Assembly: GCA_030039655.1 (NCBI GenBank)
Contig: JASHVC010000280.1
Coordinates: forward strand, 1-6,518
Origin: Xanthobacteraceae bacterium
GTDB lineage: Bacteria > Pseudomonadota > Alphaproteobacteria > Rhizobiales > Xanthobacteraceae
Reading direction: 5' to 3'
Length of the DNA: 6,518 nt
Shown here: one piece after another, positions 1 through 6,000 of the stretch
How positions within the stretch are numbered: position 1 is the stretch's first letter
Layout: every line of letters starts with the position of its first letter
The notes under the pieces: generated by a model
What the model was told of the DNA's origin: nothing
The model's database searches: none
Seen by the model: only the letters and a program-made list of their open reading frames with translations
Program-made: the position numbers and the translations under genes

Positions 1-399
1 CGAACGCTCTTCGACCCGCCGCACGAGATCGCTGTCGTTTGTGACCTGCATTAATCGGCGAATCTCCGCCTGATAATCCGGCGGAAAACCTTCAAGCCGG
101 TAGACACCCTTGTTCACATAGGGCAGCGAGATCAAATCGATGAAACAATTGATGGGCGACAGAACCCACAGCAGAACACCGTTGCCGAGGAAATAGCGCC
201 GCATCGTGGACAATTTCAGCGGCCTGTTGCGGCTGACGTCATAAATGCCGCAAATCGCGTACAAGAGCGCAATCTTGGGAAGAAAATAAATGAAGGGGCC
301 CCAGACGCAGATCGGAACCAGCACCCTGCGCAGCGCGATCTTCCAAATTCTGTCAAAAAGTTGCCGGCCTCTAAGAGGCTCACTCAACATTGTAGCCAT
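1..399 (-). CDS. N-terminal part of a two-helix membrane protein, possibly aspartyl/asparaginyl beta-hydroxylase-like (partial)
   Basis: An open minus-strand frame starts at ATG 399 and runs off the left edge without a stop, giving 133 residues of N-terminal sequence. A strong Shine-Dalgarno sequence (AAAGGGGG, 407-414) lies 7 nt upstream, which favours this ATG over the in-frame ATG at 390. Two hydrophobic stretches, about residues 26-52 and 69-92, suggest membrane anchoring near the N-terminus. They are followed by a soluble segment with the motif FPPDYQAEI (105-113) and a charged helix. From memory, this arrangement resembles the N-terminus of membrane-anchored aspartyl/asparaginyl beta-hydroxylase-domain proteins of alphaproteobacteria. 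The catalytic domain with its iron-binding histidines would lie outside the window, so the family call is tentative. The gene follows the methyltransferase on the same strand after 181 nt. That spacing allows co-transcription but does not prove it. The coding status is firmer than the function. Confidence 0.7.
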   Translation of the reverse strand, partial: MATMLSEPLRGRQLFDRIWKIALRRVLVPICVWGPFIYFLPKIALLYAICGIYDVSRNRPLKLSTMRRYFLGNGVLLWVLSPINCFIDLISLPYVNKGVYRLEGFPPDYQAEIRRLMQVTNDSDLVRRVEERS

Positions 400-406
400 G
401 GGCCGG

Positions 407-414
407 CCCCCTTT
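407..414 (-). promoter_or_regulatory. Shine-Dalgarno site fixing the start at 399
   Basis: On the minus strand the sequence reads AAAGGGGG, then 7 nt (CCGGCCC), then ATG. This is good spacing for a ribosome binding site and supports the ATG at 399 rather than the one nine bases downstream. Confidence 0.65.
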
Positions 415-580
415 AGCTATGTTGTCGAATGAACTCTGAATTGTCCCATCGCACAGATTTTCCTCCCCAAATAGCTATTGAGGAGAAGACTACGGAGAGC
501 AACAAGATGCGCTTCGTGCATTTCTGGGCTATTTCCCTAAAATCCCAATCCAACTAGCCGGGACTATCCGTCTAATCTGT

Positions 581-1471
581 CTAGTTCGTCTCATCCGTAT
601 AGGATTTGTCTTCTGCTGCGGAATCCTTGTTATGCAGAGAGTCATTGGAGATAGCGGAGTCTCTTTCGTCGTAGATATCGAAAGGATCAATAGAAGGTAA
701 CTGACTGCGAGAAACCGATGGCAGATCTCCTCGTTTGCGGAGAAAAACCTGGCGCCCCACGTCGAGGACTTTAATTTCGTGGGACATTGCGCCGACAAAT
801 GCGTCGATGGCCAGCTTCGGACGATAACCTACTCCAAGGTCAGGGCGCCGGTACCAATAGTCGTCGAAAATCAGCAATCCTCCGGGCGCCAACAACCGCC
901 AGCATAGCGCTGCATCGAGGAGAACATCGAGAGTCGCATGCGAGCCGTCGATATAGATAACATCGAACTGCTCTCCTTCATCGATCAGGTTCGGCAAATA
1001 GTCGACGGAGCGACCTTTCAGCATGCGCACGTTGTCTTCCGCGTGCATTGCTTTCATGTTGGCGGAAAATGTCTCTTGCGCGTGACGCATAATTGCGTCG
1101 TCTATTTCGTCAAACTCCACAAAAGGATCGATGACGGTTATTTGCACGTCGCCATTCAAAATCTCGTAAACCAGGGCCGTCGACTGCCCTTCGCACGCGC
1201 CAATCTCAAGATAACGTACCGGATTTTGGCGATGCGCCTGCCGAATATGATCGACGAAACGGGCAAGCCCATCATTTGGCCCGCCAATGGGCGTTCGCGT
1301 TTTCAGAGTATGGGTGACTTTAGCATAGATCTTCCAGCCACGTTCTCTATTGCGAAGGAGCTCCGCCCGCTTGAGCCCAGCCTTGAGCCATGTACAAAAA
1401 CGGCCCCATTGCATCGCCGGGGCGAGAACGTCGAGAGGCGCCGGCCGTTTCCAACGCAAACTAATCCGCAT
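581..1471 (-). CDS. Class I SAM-dependent methyltransferase, Methyltransf_24 type
   Basis: Predicted to transfer a methyl group from S-adenosylmethionine; the acceptor is unknown. Starting at ATG 1471 the protein has 296 residues. The Rossmann-fold landmarks appear in order. Motif I is YLEIGACEGQS (about 87-97), with the glycine loop and Glu89. A second strand ends in an acidic residue, ITVIDPF (111-117), which should contact the ribose. FDVIYIDGSH (169-178) carries the DGSH signature typical of Methyltransf_24 proteins. APGGLLIFDDYW (195-206) closes the core. A GTG lies nine bases upstream (1480), but AGGTGA stands 5 nt before the ATG, so I chose the ATG. The last 30 or so residues form a Ser/Asp/Glu-rich, low-complexity tail that is probably disordered and not part of the fold. 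Such enzymes often modify cell-surface glycans, lipids or secondary metabolites. The downstream membrane protein gene fits a cell-envelope role only loosely. No membrane segment or signal peptide is visible, so it should be cytoplasmic. Confidence 0.88.
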   Translation of the reverse strand: MRISLRWKRPAPLDVLAPAMQWGRFCTWLKAGLKRAELLRNRERGWKIYAKVTHTLKTRTPIGGPNDGLARFVDHIRQAHRQNPVRYLEIGACEGQSTALVYEILNGDVQITVIDPFVEFDEIDDAIMRHAQETFSANMKAMHAEDNVRMLKGRSVDYLPNLIDEGEQFDVIYIDGSHATLDVLLDAALCWRLLAPGGLLIFDDYWYRRPDLGVGYRPKLAIDAFVGAMSHEIKVLDVGRQVFLRKRGDLPSVSRSQLPSIDPFDIYDERDSAISNDSLHNKDSAAEDKSYTDETN

Positions 1472-1476
1472 TCCAG

Positions 1477-1482
1477 TCACCT
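1477..1482 (-). promoter_or_regulatory. Shine-Dalgarno site deciding the methyltransferase start
   Basis: The minus strand reads AGGTGA, then CTGGA, then ATG (1471). The spacing of five suits the ATG. The alternative GTG at 1480 overlaps this site and would have to use AGAGGG only three nucleotides away. Confidence 0.55.
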
Positions 1483-1507
1483 GCCCTCTAATGCCTCGAC
1501 CGGGGAC

Positions 1508-1540
1508 TTTGTTATAAGACCCATTTTGTTATAAGACCAA
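1508..1540 (-). promoter_or_regulatory. Possible promoter made of a tandem TTATAAC repeat
   Basis: On the minus strand GGTCTTATAACAAA occurs twice, 17 nt apart (plus-strand copies at 1508-1521 and 1525-1538). Read as a sigma-70-like promoter, TTGGTC (1535-1540) could be the -35 box. After a 17-nt spacer, TTATAA (1512-1517) would be the -10 box, leaving a leader of roughly 35 nt before the methyltransferase ATG. The repeat could equally be a two-site operator. This is a pattern match only. The surrounding A+T-rich stretch stands out from its neighbours, which supports a regulatory role. Confidence 0.35.
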
Positions 1541-1761
1541 TGACTATTAATAGATCGTTAGCCATCATTCGTGGCGCGCTAACTGGGTCAGAGGGGCAAC
1601 GGTGATGCCGAAGTGACCCGAGTGGCCCAATAAACCCTTACTGTTCTGGCGAAACTGCCGATTTGGCGGCGCGGCACTGCGTCAGCTCGTCGCCATCTCG
1701 CCAAGTCTATGCGGTGTCCATATCGGGTGATGCTGCAAGGCGGATAGCTGCGCTGGATGTT

Positions 1762-1929
1762 TTATTTCGCAATTTGCCTTGGCGCTCCAGCAACGGACCA
1801 TTTTGCAGAGCAGCAAATGATAAGGGCCCGATGTCTGAAGAGGGTCCATGTTTGACCGATTCCGCGAAGCCGCGCCATGTCGCTTATTTGCCCGATCACG
1901 TCAGATTTGATCGGCGCGGACAGCGACAT
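1762..1929 (-). other. Short 55-codon open frame, probably a non-coding repeat remnant
   Basis: The minus strand holds an ATG-initiated frame of 55 codons with a TAA stop at 1762-1764. The peptide includes a run like GIGQTWTLFRHRALIICC. No Shine-Dalgarno sequence precedes the ATG. The composition (many Arg, Cys and Trp, no clear periodicity) is atypical of a conserved protein. It resembles spurious peptides that I recall being annotated from dispersed intergenic repeats in Bradyrhizobium-type genomes. A competing plus-strand frame crosses the same bases, as expected for G+C-rich non-coding DNA. I record it so that the stretch is not left unexplained, not as a supported gene. Confidence 0.25.
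1894..1918 (+). repeat. 25-nt dispersed repeat, copy 1
   Basis: This stretch, containing CGTCAGATTTGATCGGCGCG, matches 2533-2557 in the same orientation at 21 of 25 positions by eye, and all four differences are transitions. The two copies sit in the gaps on either side of the small membrane protein gene. They are probably remnants of a dispersed intergenic element. Confidence 0.45.
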
Positions 1930-1972
1930 TCGACGGTTCGCGGGGGTCGCCCGTGGCGAGTAAGCCGCCCTT

Positions 1973-2293
1973 TCACCACCCTTTAATCACGGCGCTGGCC
2001 AAGTAACCCAGTCCGCTGACGATGATCAGTGCCAATATTGTCCGCTCCCACTTTCGGCCGCGCAATTGAAAATCGCGGGAAAATACCACCACGAGAGGCA
2101 ACATCAGCAACCATACGCCGGATAGCGGTGACTGATGTCTGCCGATCAAGACCAGCGCAACAATAAAGTTGGCCGCCACGACAAGGCTAGCCGCGATTCG
2201 AAGTGTTTGGGAGGCAGGTCGCGAGCGACGCGCGCCGCCGTTGGTCTGGTCAGGGACCCTATCGTTTGGCGGCTCGGACATGGCTTGGTCCAT
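1973..2293 (-). CDS. Small membrane protein with three predicted helices, function unknown
   Basis: I do not recognise this protein. From ATG 2293 it has 106 residues. A polar N-terminal segment of about 30 residues rich in Pro, Arg and Asp is followed by three hydrophobic stretches: about 31-51, 57-72 and 85-103. The short loop between the second and third is strongly basic (FQLRGRKWER), which by the positive-inside rule would place that loop in the cytoplasm. The protein ends two residues after the last helix, at KGW. The start is uncertain. ATG 2293 has AGAGAG only 2 nt upstream, ATG 2281 (102 residues) has no clear site, and a TTG at 2359 would extend the frame with a cysteine-rich, unlikely-looking sequence. 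The gene lies 319 nt beyond the stop of the TPR-CHAT gene on the same strand, too far to assume translational coupling. The hydrophobic periodicity argues for a real gene. There is no motif from which to infer an activity. Confidence 0.62.
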   Translation of the reverse strand: MDQAMSEPPNDRVPDQTNGGARRSRPASQTLRIAASLVVAANFIVALVLIGRHQSPLSGVWLLMLPLVVVFSRDFQLRGRKWERTILALIIVSGLGYLASAVIKGW

Positions 2294-2480
2294 CGCTCTC
2301 TGACAGGTTAGTCGATAAAAACCATCTCGCGGTTCACATTCAGTGACGCATTTGAGCAAACCCGCCGATTGCGATGCGGAAGAATCCAGGGTGATACTTG
2401 TCGAAATGGGTCATAACCGTTCGAATCCCTGTGCCCGAGTCATGTCTGCTGTCCCCCCGATCGCGTCGAGAATTGCGACT

Positions 2481-2523
2481 GCACAAATTTCCGGGTTGGG
2501 AAAGAATCCCTGCCGATGTCAGC
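2481..2523 (+). repeat. Degenerate repeat, copy B, downstream of the TPR-CHAT gene
   Basis: The 43-nt segment begins GCACAAATTT, contains GGGAAAGAATCCC and ends CGATGTCAGC. It is related to 5960-6000 in the same orientation: over the last 26 nt, 21 positions agree, and the first ten or so match after a one-base gap. Both copies carry GGGA-N5-TCCC, a potential small hairpin. The two copies bracket the TPR-CHAT coding region. Confidence 0.45.
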
Positions 2524-2532
2524 AATCAGCCT

Positions 2533-2557
2533 GATTGCGTCAGATTTGGTCAGCGCG
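2533..2557 (+). repeat. 25-nt dispersed repeat, copy 2
   Basis: Same-orientation partner of 1894-1918, with the shared core CGTCAGATTT. It begins 9 nt after the end of the degenerate repeat copy B, which suggests both are pieces of one larger decayed element. Confidence 0.42.
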
Positions 2558-2612
2558 CCTCGTGACGCTCGGTGCCGAAAGCGACCTGAGCAGGTGCAGC
2601 AAAAATGGTGGG

Positions 2613-5600
2613 TCAATTCGCAGGTTTGGCCGGCTCTCCTACCACGATGAATGGCGCCCAGTGTTTGGGATCGGCCCAATCGGGGCGCTGCGCATTGTCG
2701 ATCATCGCCAGCATGGACCTTTGCAGCGCTTCGGCGTGTGAGAGCTTTGGATCGGCGGCAAGTGCTGCGAAGGTGCCGGTCATCAATGCAACGGCGCTGT
2801 TGGAATTGACCTCCCAGTTGGAGACGATAAGTGAGCGGGCACCCGCATAAAAGAACGCGCGCGCCAATCCCGACAACGCTTCCGCGCCTGGCTTCTCCGC
2901 CGATGCCGTATTGCAAGCTGACAGCACCACCCAGTCGGCATTGAGTTTCAGTTGCGCCACCTCACTCGCGGTGAGAAGGCCATCGTCAAACTCGGTTGGC
3001 TGCTCCGGCAGCGAAAGCACTAATGCCGGCTCGGCGTTCAACTTGGCAAAATCGGCAACATCGCCGGCGAGTAGCCCATGGGTGGCAAAATAAACGATGC
3101 GGAATTGATCGAGCTTCTCTTGCTTGACGCGGCTCTCAGTGGCGTCAGGGCCGAGAATGACATCGATCGGATCGGCGTACACACCGGCGGCGACTTTTCT
3201 CAACTCGTCGGCCGTTTCGGGCAGCGGCGGCAGTGCCTTCCTTAGTTCCGCGATGTCGGCCACGGTGCCGCGGATGCCGCGCGATGCGGTAACGTTGGCG
3301 GCGACACGGATATTCTGCAGCTGCTGCTGGTCGCGGTCGAACACCGGATCGGCGAACCCGATCAGCGGCTTCGCCGCATCCCCCAATGGGGACTTGCCCC
3401 GCAGCACCCTTAGGCTTGCGATCGACGGCAGCACAGTGACAGCATGCGTGCGCGCGAGCCAGTCCACGTCTTTGAGCGCCTTGCCAATGGGATCACGGGT
3501 GACCAAAAGCTGCGGCGGCAAGCTCGTCAGTGCGCCATCGAGCACGAGGCTCAAGCGCGGCTTTCCGCGAAATGCATCTTCGATGGGCCCTAGAATCTTT
3601 TCGTAAAGCTGGAAGCTCGCCTGCGTATCGAACGCTTTGGCGCTGTCGAAACTGAGGAGGCCGCGCAGCGCCAAGACTCTTTGTGAGACTTCGGTTGCCG
3701 AGACCGCAAGCTCCTTCCAATCCGCCGCCCCGCGGGTAATCACCCACACATAGCTCTTCTTGTCCTCAAGATCGACGACGACGAGTGCCTCGTCGTCGAA
3801 CAGCAGCGTCTGGATGTCCTTGACTGTCAAAGGCTCCGGCCGTGACAGCGCTGCGTAATCGGGGAACTCGCGCTGGAAGACTTTGCCGAGGTCGTCACGC
3901 TCCATCGCGATAGCCCCGATTCGATCTCGGATCCGTTGCTCTACCGCGGCATCGCGGTTGGATGGATTGTTGGACACAGCGGCGATGATCGCCTTGTCGA
4001 GGTTGGCGGCCTCCGCGGCGAGGTCCTGATCCCTGCGCACCAGCTGAGCAAGCCGGCCGCTGCCTGCCGAAAATCGCACCGCCAGCGCATTGAGGGCTTC
4101 ACCAGCGGCGGTCTGCGACGCGCGTTGCACGACATTGAGACTGTCGTCGATGGCCTCGTCCGCGGTAATGAGTTTGGCAGTCTGCGCCCCAAGCAAAATC
4201 GGCAGCGCAGGCGACGTGCTAGCGGTTTTGTTGGTAATCGTGGCCCGAATGAGCGGCAGCGCATCGGCGTAGCGGCCCTGTTCATCATAGAACGAAGCCA
4301 GATTGTTCAGCGCCAGCGCGACATCGGGGTGATCGGGCCCGAGCGCACTCTCATAGATCGCCAGCGACCGCTTGAAGAGCGGCTCAGTATCGGCGTAGCG
4401 GCCCTGGTCGTAATAGAGTCGAGCAAGATTGTTCAGCGACTGCGCGACATCGGGGTGATCGGGCCCGAACGCCGTTTCCCGGATCGCCAACGACCGCTTG
4501 AACAGTGGTTCGGCATCGGCGTAGCGGCGTTCGTCCTGATAGAGTGTTGCTAAGTTGTTCAATAGCGTGGCGTCAGCGGGGTGTTCCAAACCAAGCGATT
4601 TCTCGTCGATCGCCAGGGACCGCTTGTAGAGGCGCTCGGCCTCGGCGTAGCGTTGCTGCATGTGATAAAGCAAAGTCAGGTTGTTGATCGCCTCCGCGAC
4701 GTCGGGGTGGTCGGGTCCGAGCACCTTTTCCCGGATCGCCAACGACCGCTTGAACAGCGGTTCGGCGTCTGCGTAGCGACCTTGGATTCGATAGAGCTCG
4801 GCCAGATTGCTCAACGGCCTCGCGACGTCGGGATGCTCGGGCCCGAGTGCCTTCTCGTAGATTGCCAATGATCGCTCATATAGCGGCTCGGCGTCGGCAT
4901 AGCGGCCTTGCTGATGATAGAGCAACGCCAGATTGTTCAGCGACAAGGCGACATCGGTATGATCCGGCCCACGCGCCTTCTCCTTGATCGCCAGCGCGCG
5001 CTTATACAGCGGTTCGGCATCGGAATAGTGGCCTTGGCTGCGATAAAGTTCGGCCAGATCGTTCAGTGTTGCGGCGACATCAGGATGATCGGGCCCAAAT
5101 GCCCTTTCGCGGATCGCCAACGACCGCTTGAACAGTGATTCGGCATCGGGGTAGCGCCCCTCTTTTAGATACACCACTCCTAGAGTAGCGAGCGCCTCCG
5201 CGACATCGGGATGGTCTGGCCCGAGGAGCTTTTCGCGCACCGCCAGTGAGCGCTTTACGAACTCTTCTGCATTGGCATAGCGACCTTGCAGGAAATAGAG
5301 TTCGCCCAGATCGTTAAGCGCCGTGGCAACGTCGCGGTCATCGGAGCCACGCGCTTTTTCCCAGATAGCCAGCGCGCGTTCGTAGAGCGGCTCGGCCTCG
5401 GCGTAGCGACTTTGGACGCGATAGAGTTCAGCAAGATTGTTCAGGGCGGGCGCCACATCTGGATGATCGGCACCGAGCGCCTTCTGGATGATCGCGATGG
5501 TACGCTTGTAGAGGGTTTCAGCATCGGCGTTGCGGTCCTCGTCTTGGTAGAGGACCGCCAGATCGTTGAGCGCCTCGGCGAATTCAGGGTTGTTCGGTCC

Positions 5601-5915
5601 GCGTGCTTTCTCCAGAATCGCCACCGCCCGCTCGTAGAGCGGTTCAGCCTCCGCGAAGCGGCCCTGCTTGCGGTAGATTCCCGCCAGCGCGCTCAGAGCC
5701 TTCGCGACTTCGGGATGATCGCGTCCGAGCGTTTTCTCTCGGATCGCCAATTCTTGCTTCGCTAAAGGGATTGCTTCCGCATACTTGCCGGCTTGGTAAA
5801 GCGCGTCGGCTTGTCTGTGCAATTCCTGCACGTCGCCCGACTGCCCAATCGACGACGAAGCGAAACTACAGAGGAGCATCACGCTTCCTGCAAGGAGAGC
5901 GAAAAGCCGCTGCAT
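2613..5915 (-). CDS. Exported TPR-CHAT protein: tandem kinesin-light-chain-type TPRs fused to a caspase-like CHAT peptidase domain
   Basis: Predicted cysteine peptidase of clan CD (CHAT, 'caspase HetF associated with TPRs') with a TPR sensor or scaffold. The 1100-residue protein starts at ATG 5915, preceded by GGTGA at 4 nt. A GTG at 5963 is in frame but would put 16 polar residues before the signal peptide, so I rejected it. Residues 1 to about 24 form a signal peptide: Met-Gln-Arg, a hydrophobic core through LLAGSVMLLCSFA, then a small-residue cleavage region. The cysteine in it lacks a canonical lipobox. Twelve 42-residue TPR units follow (48-551) with consensus AEPLFKRSLAIREK.LGPDHPDVA..LNNLA.LY..QGRYAD. 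A charged helical linker spans about 615-680. The FPDYAALSRPEP segment, usual in this family, leads into the CHAT domain (about 700-1095). The dyad is visible as His946 in YFATHGL and Cys1001 in VLSACNTA, so catalysis is plausible. The substrate is unknown. Family knowledge includes cyanobacterial HetF and Csx29, the Craspase subunit. Export, most likely to the periplasm, is inferred from the signal peptide. Confidence 0.93.
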   Translation of the reverse strand: MQRLFALLAGSVMLLCSFASSSIGQSGDVQELHRQADALYQAGKYAEAIPLAKQELAIREKTLGRDHPEVAKALSALAGIYRKQGRFAEAEPLYERAVAILEKARGPNNPEFAEALNDLAVLYQDEDRNADAETLYKRTIAIIQKALGADHPDVAPALNNLAELYRVQSRYAEAEPLYERALAIWEKARGSDDRDVATALNDLGELYFLQGRYANAEEFVKRSLAVREKLLGPDHPDVAEALATLGVVYLKEGRYPDAESLFKRSLAIRERAFGPDHPDVAATLNDLAELYRSQGHYSDAEPLYKRALAIKEKARGPDHTDVALSLNNLALLYHQQGRYADAEPLYERSLAIYEKALGPEHPDVARPLSNLAELYRIQGRYADAEPLFKRSLAIREKVLGPDHPDVAEAINNLTLLYHMQQRYAEAERLYKRSLAIDEKSLGLEHPADATLLNNLATLYQDERRYADAEPLFKRSLAIRETAFGPDHPDVAQSLNNLARLYYDQGRYADTEPLFKRSLAIYESALGPDHPDVALALNNLASFYDEQGRYADALPLIRATITNKTASTSPALPILLGAQTAKLITADEAIDDSLNVVQRASQTAAGEALNALAVRFSAGSGRLAQLVRRDQDLAAEAANLDKAIIAAVSNNPSNRDAAVEQRIRDRIGAIAMERDDLGKVFQREFPDYAALSRPEPLTVKDIQTLLFDDEALVVVDLEDKKSYVWVITRGAADWKELAVSATEVSQRVLALRGLLSFDSAKAFDTQASFQLYEKILGPIEDAFRGKPRLSLVLDGALTSLPPQLLVTRDPIGKALKDVDWLARTHAVTVLPSIASLRVLRGKSPLGDAAKPLIGFADPVFDRDQQQLQNIRVAANVTASRGIRGTVADIAELRKALPPLPETADELRKVAAGVYADPIDVILGPDATESRVKQEKLDQFRIVYFATHGLLAGDVADFAKLNAEPALVLSLPEQPTEFDDGLLTASEVAQLKLNADWVVLSACNTASAEKPGAEALSGLARAFFYAGARSLIVSNWEVNSNSAVALMTGTFAALAADPKLSHAEALQRSMLAMIDNAQRPDWADPKHWAPFIVVGEPAKPAN
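4263..5774 (-). repeat. Twelve tandem 126-bp units encoding the TPR array
   Basis: Exactly 1512 nt divides into twelve in-frame 126-bp units with no insertion or deletion, each encoding one 42-residue TPR. A thirteenth, truncated unit begins with ALPL and decays after about ten residues. Units 6, 9 and 11 share a completely identical 26-nt block (4480-4505, 4732-4757 and 5110-5135, separated by 2 and 3 units) around LFKRSLAIRE. This suggests duplication or gene conversion. Units 2 (GPNNPEF), 4 (GSDDRDV) and 10 (GLEHPADA) depart most from the DHPDV consensus. Confidence 0.9.
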
Positions 5916-5959
5916 CGATTCACCGCCGCCGCGAAACCTTGTGCCAGGATATGAATCTT

Positions 5960-6000
5960 GCACAATTTCGCGCCGGGAAAAAATCCCCAGCGATGTCGGC
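5960..6000 (+). repeat. Degenerate repeat, copy A, upstream of the TPR-CHAT gene
   Basis: The 41-nt segment begins GCACAATTT, contains GGGAAAAAATCCC (5975-5987) and ends CGATGTCGGC. It matches 2481-2523 in the same orientation, with the arms of the small GGGA/TCCC inverted repeat kept in both. A later GCCTCGTG octamer also recurs downstream of both copies (near 6027 and 2557), with a 7-nt length difference. The relationship is imperfect and was judged by eye. Confidence 0.45.

Larger units (their letters stand above)
1472..1972. other. Intergenic region of 501 nt, mostly non-coding
   Basis: This gap lies between the small membrane protein gene and the methyltransferase gene. Near the methyltransferase it holds a tandem 14-nt repeat that may be a promoter (1508-1540) and a perfect 10-bp palindrome CTATTAATAG (1544-1553). 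At 1585-1619 is an imperfect inverted repeat: GGGTCA at 1585-1590 pairs with TGACCC at 1614-1619, and GGCA/TGCC pair inside. No T-run follows on either strand, so I do not call a terminator. From about 1660 to 1930 the sequence can be read in several frames, but none has a convincing ribosome binding site or recognisable protein. To my eye it looks like one of the degenerate dispersed intergenic sequences common in Bradyrhizobium-type genomes. Confidence 0.6.
2294..2612. other. Intergenic region of 319 nt with repeat remnants
   Basis: This is the gap between the TPR-CHAT stop codon and the small membrane protein gene. It contains one copy of a degenerate 41-43-nt sequence (2481-2523), one copy of a 25-nt sequence (2533-2557), and a 12-nt near-palindrome ACCTGAGCAGGT (2584-2595) 17 nt past the stop codon. 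The near-palindrome's two-base centre is too short for an RNA hairpin loop and no U-run follows, so no intrinsic terminator is called. Open frames of about 60 codons on both strands here have no ribosome binding site and look spurious. Confidence 0.55.

Noticed and set aside
938..1534. A 198-codon plus-strand open frame
   Set aside because: It is antisense to the methyltransferase, which has clear family motifs; the plus-strand peptide has no recognisable fold or ribosome binding site.
1663..1986. A 107-codon plus-strand open frame in the spacer
   Set aside because: The start lacks a Shine-Dalgarno sequence, the peptide is Arg/Ser/Pro-rich as expected for random G+C-rich DNA, and it runs into the 3' end of the membrane protein gene on the other strand.
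2340..2525. A 61-codon minus-strand open frame and an overlapping 63-codon plus-strand frame
   Set aside because: Both lie in the repeat-bearing gap, neither has a ribosome binding site, and the plus-strand peptide contains a run (VMSAVPPIA) of the kind I associate with spurious annotations over dispersed repeats.
2584..2595. ACCTGAGCAGGT just past the TPR-CHAT stop as a terminator stem
   Set aside because: The centre is two bases, too small for a loop, and no U-run follows on the transcribed strand.
3936..5765. Several plus-strand open frames (60-205 codons) with repeating peptides such as RLGLGVATLDAIEF
   Set aside because: They lie antisense to the TPR array and their repetition is simply the 126-bp coding repeat read on the other strand. 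No ribosome binding sites or independent codon signal were seen.
4263..5774. CRISPR-like or satellite array suggested by the regular 126-bp period
   Set aside because: The units are in frame, encode a clear 42-residue TPR consensus, diverge mainly at the DNA level, and have no repeat-spacer structure.
2613..5915. Type III-E CRISPR (Craspase) locus, suggested by the TPR-CHAT architecture
   Set aside because: No gRAMP/Cas7-11 gene, other cas gene or CRISPR array is in the window, and the protein has a signal peptide, which does not fit a cytoplasmic CRISPR partner.
2613..5963. Longer TPR-CHAT protein starting at GTG 5963
   Set aside because: It would place 16 polar residues before a complete signal peptide and overlaps the degenerate repeat. 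ATG 5915 has a better context.
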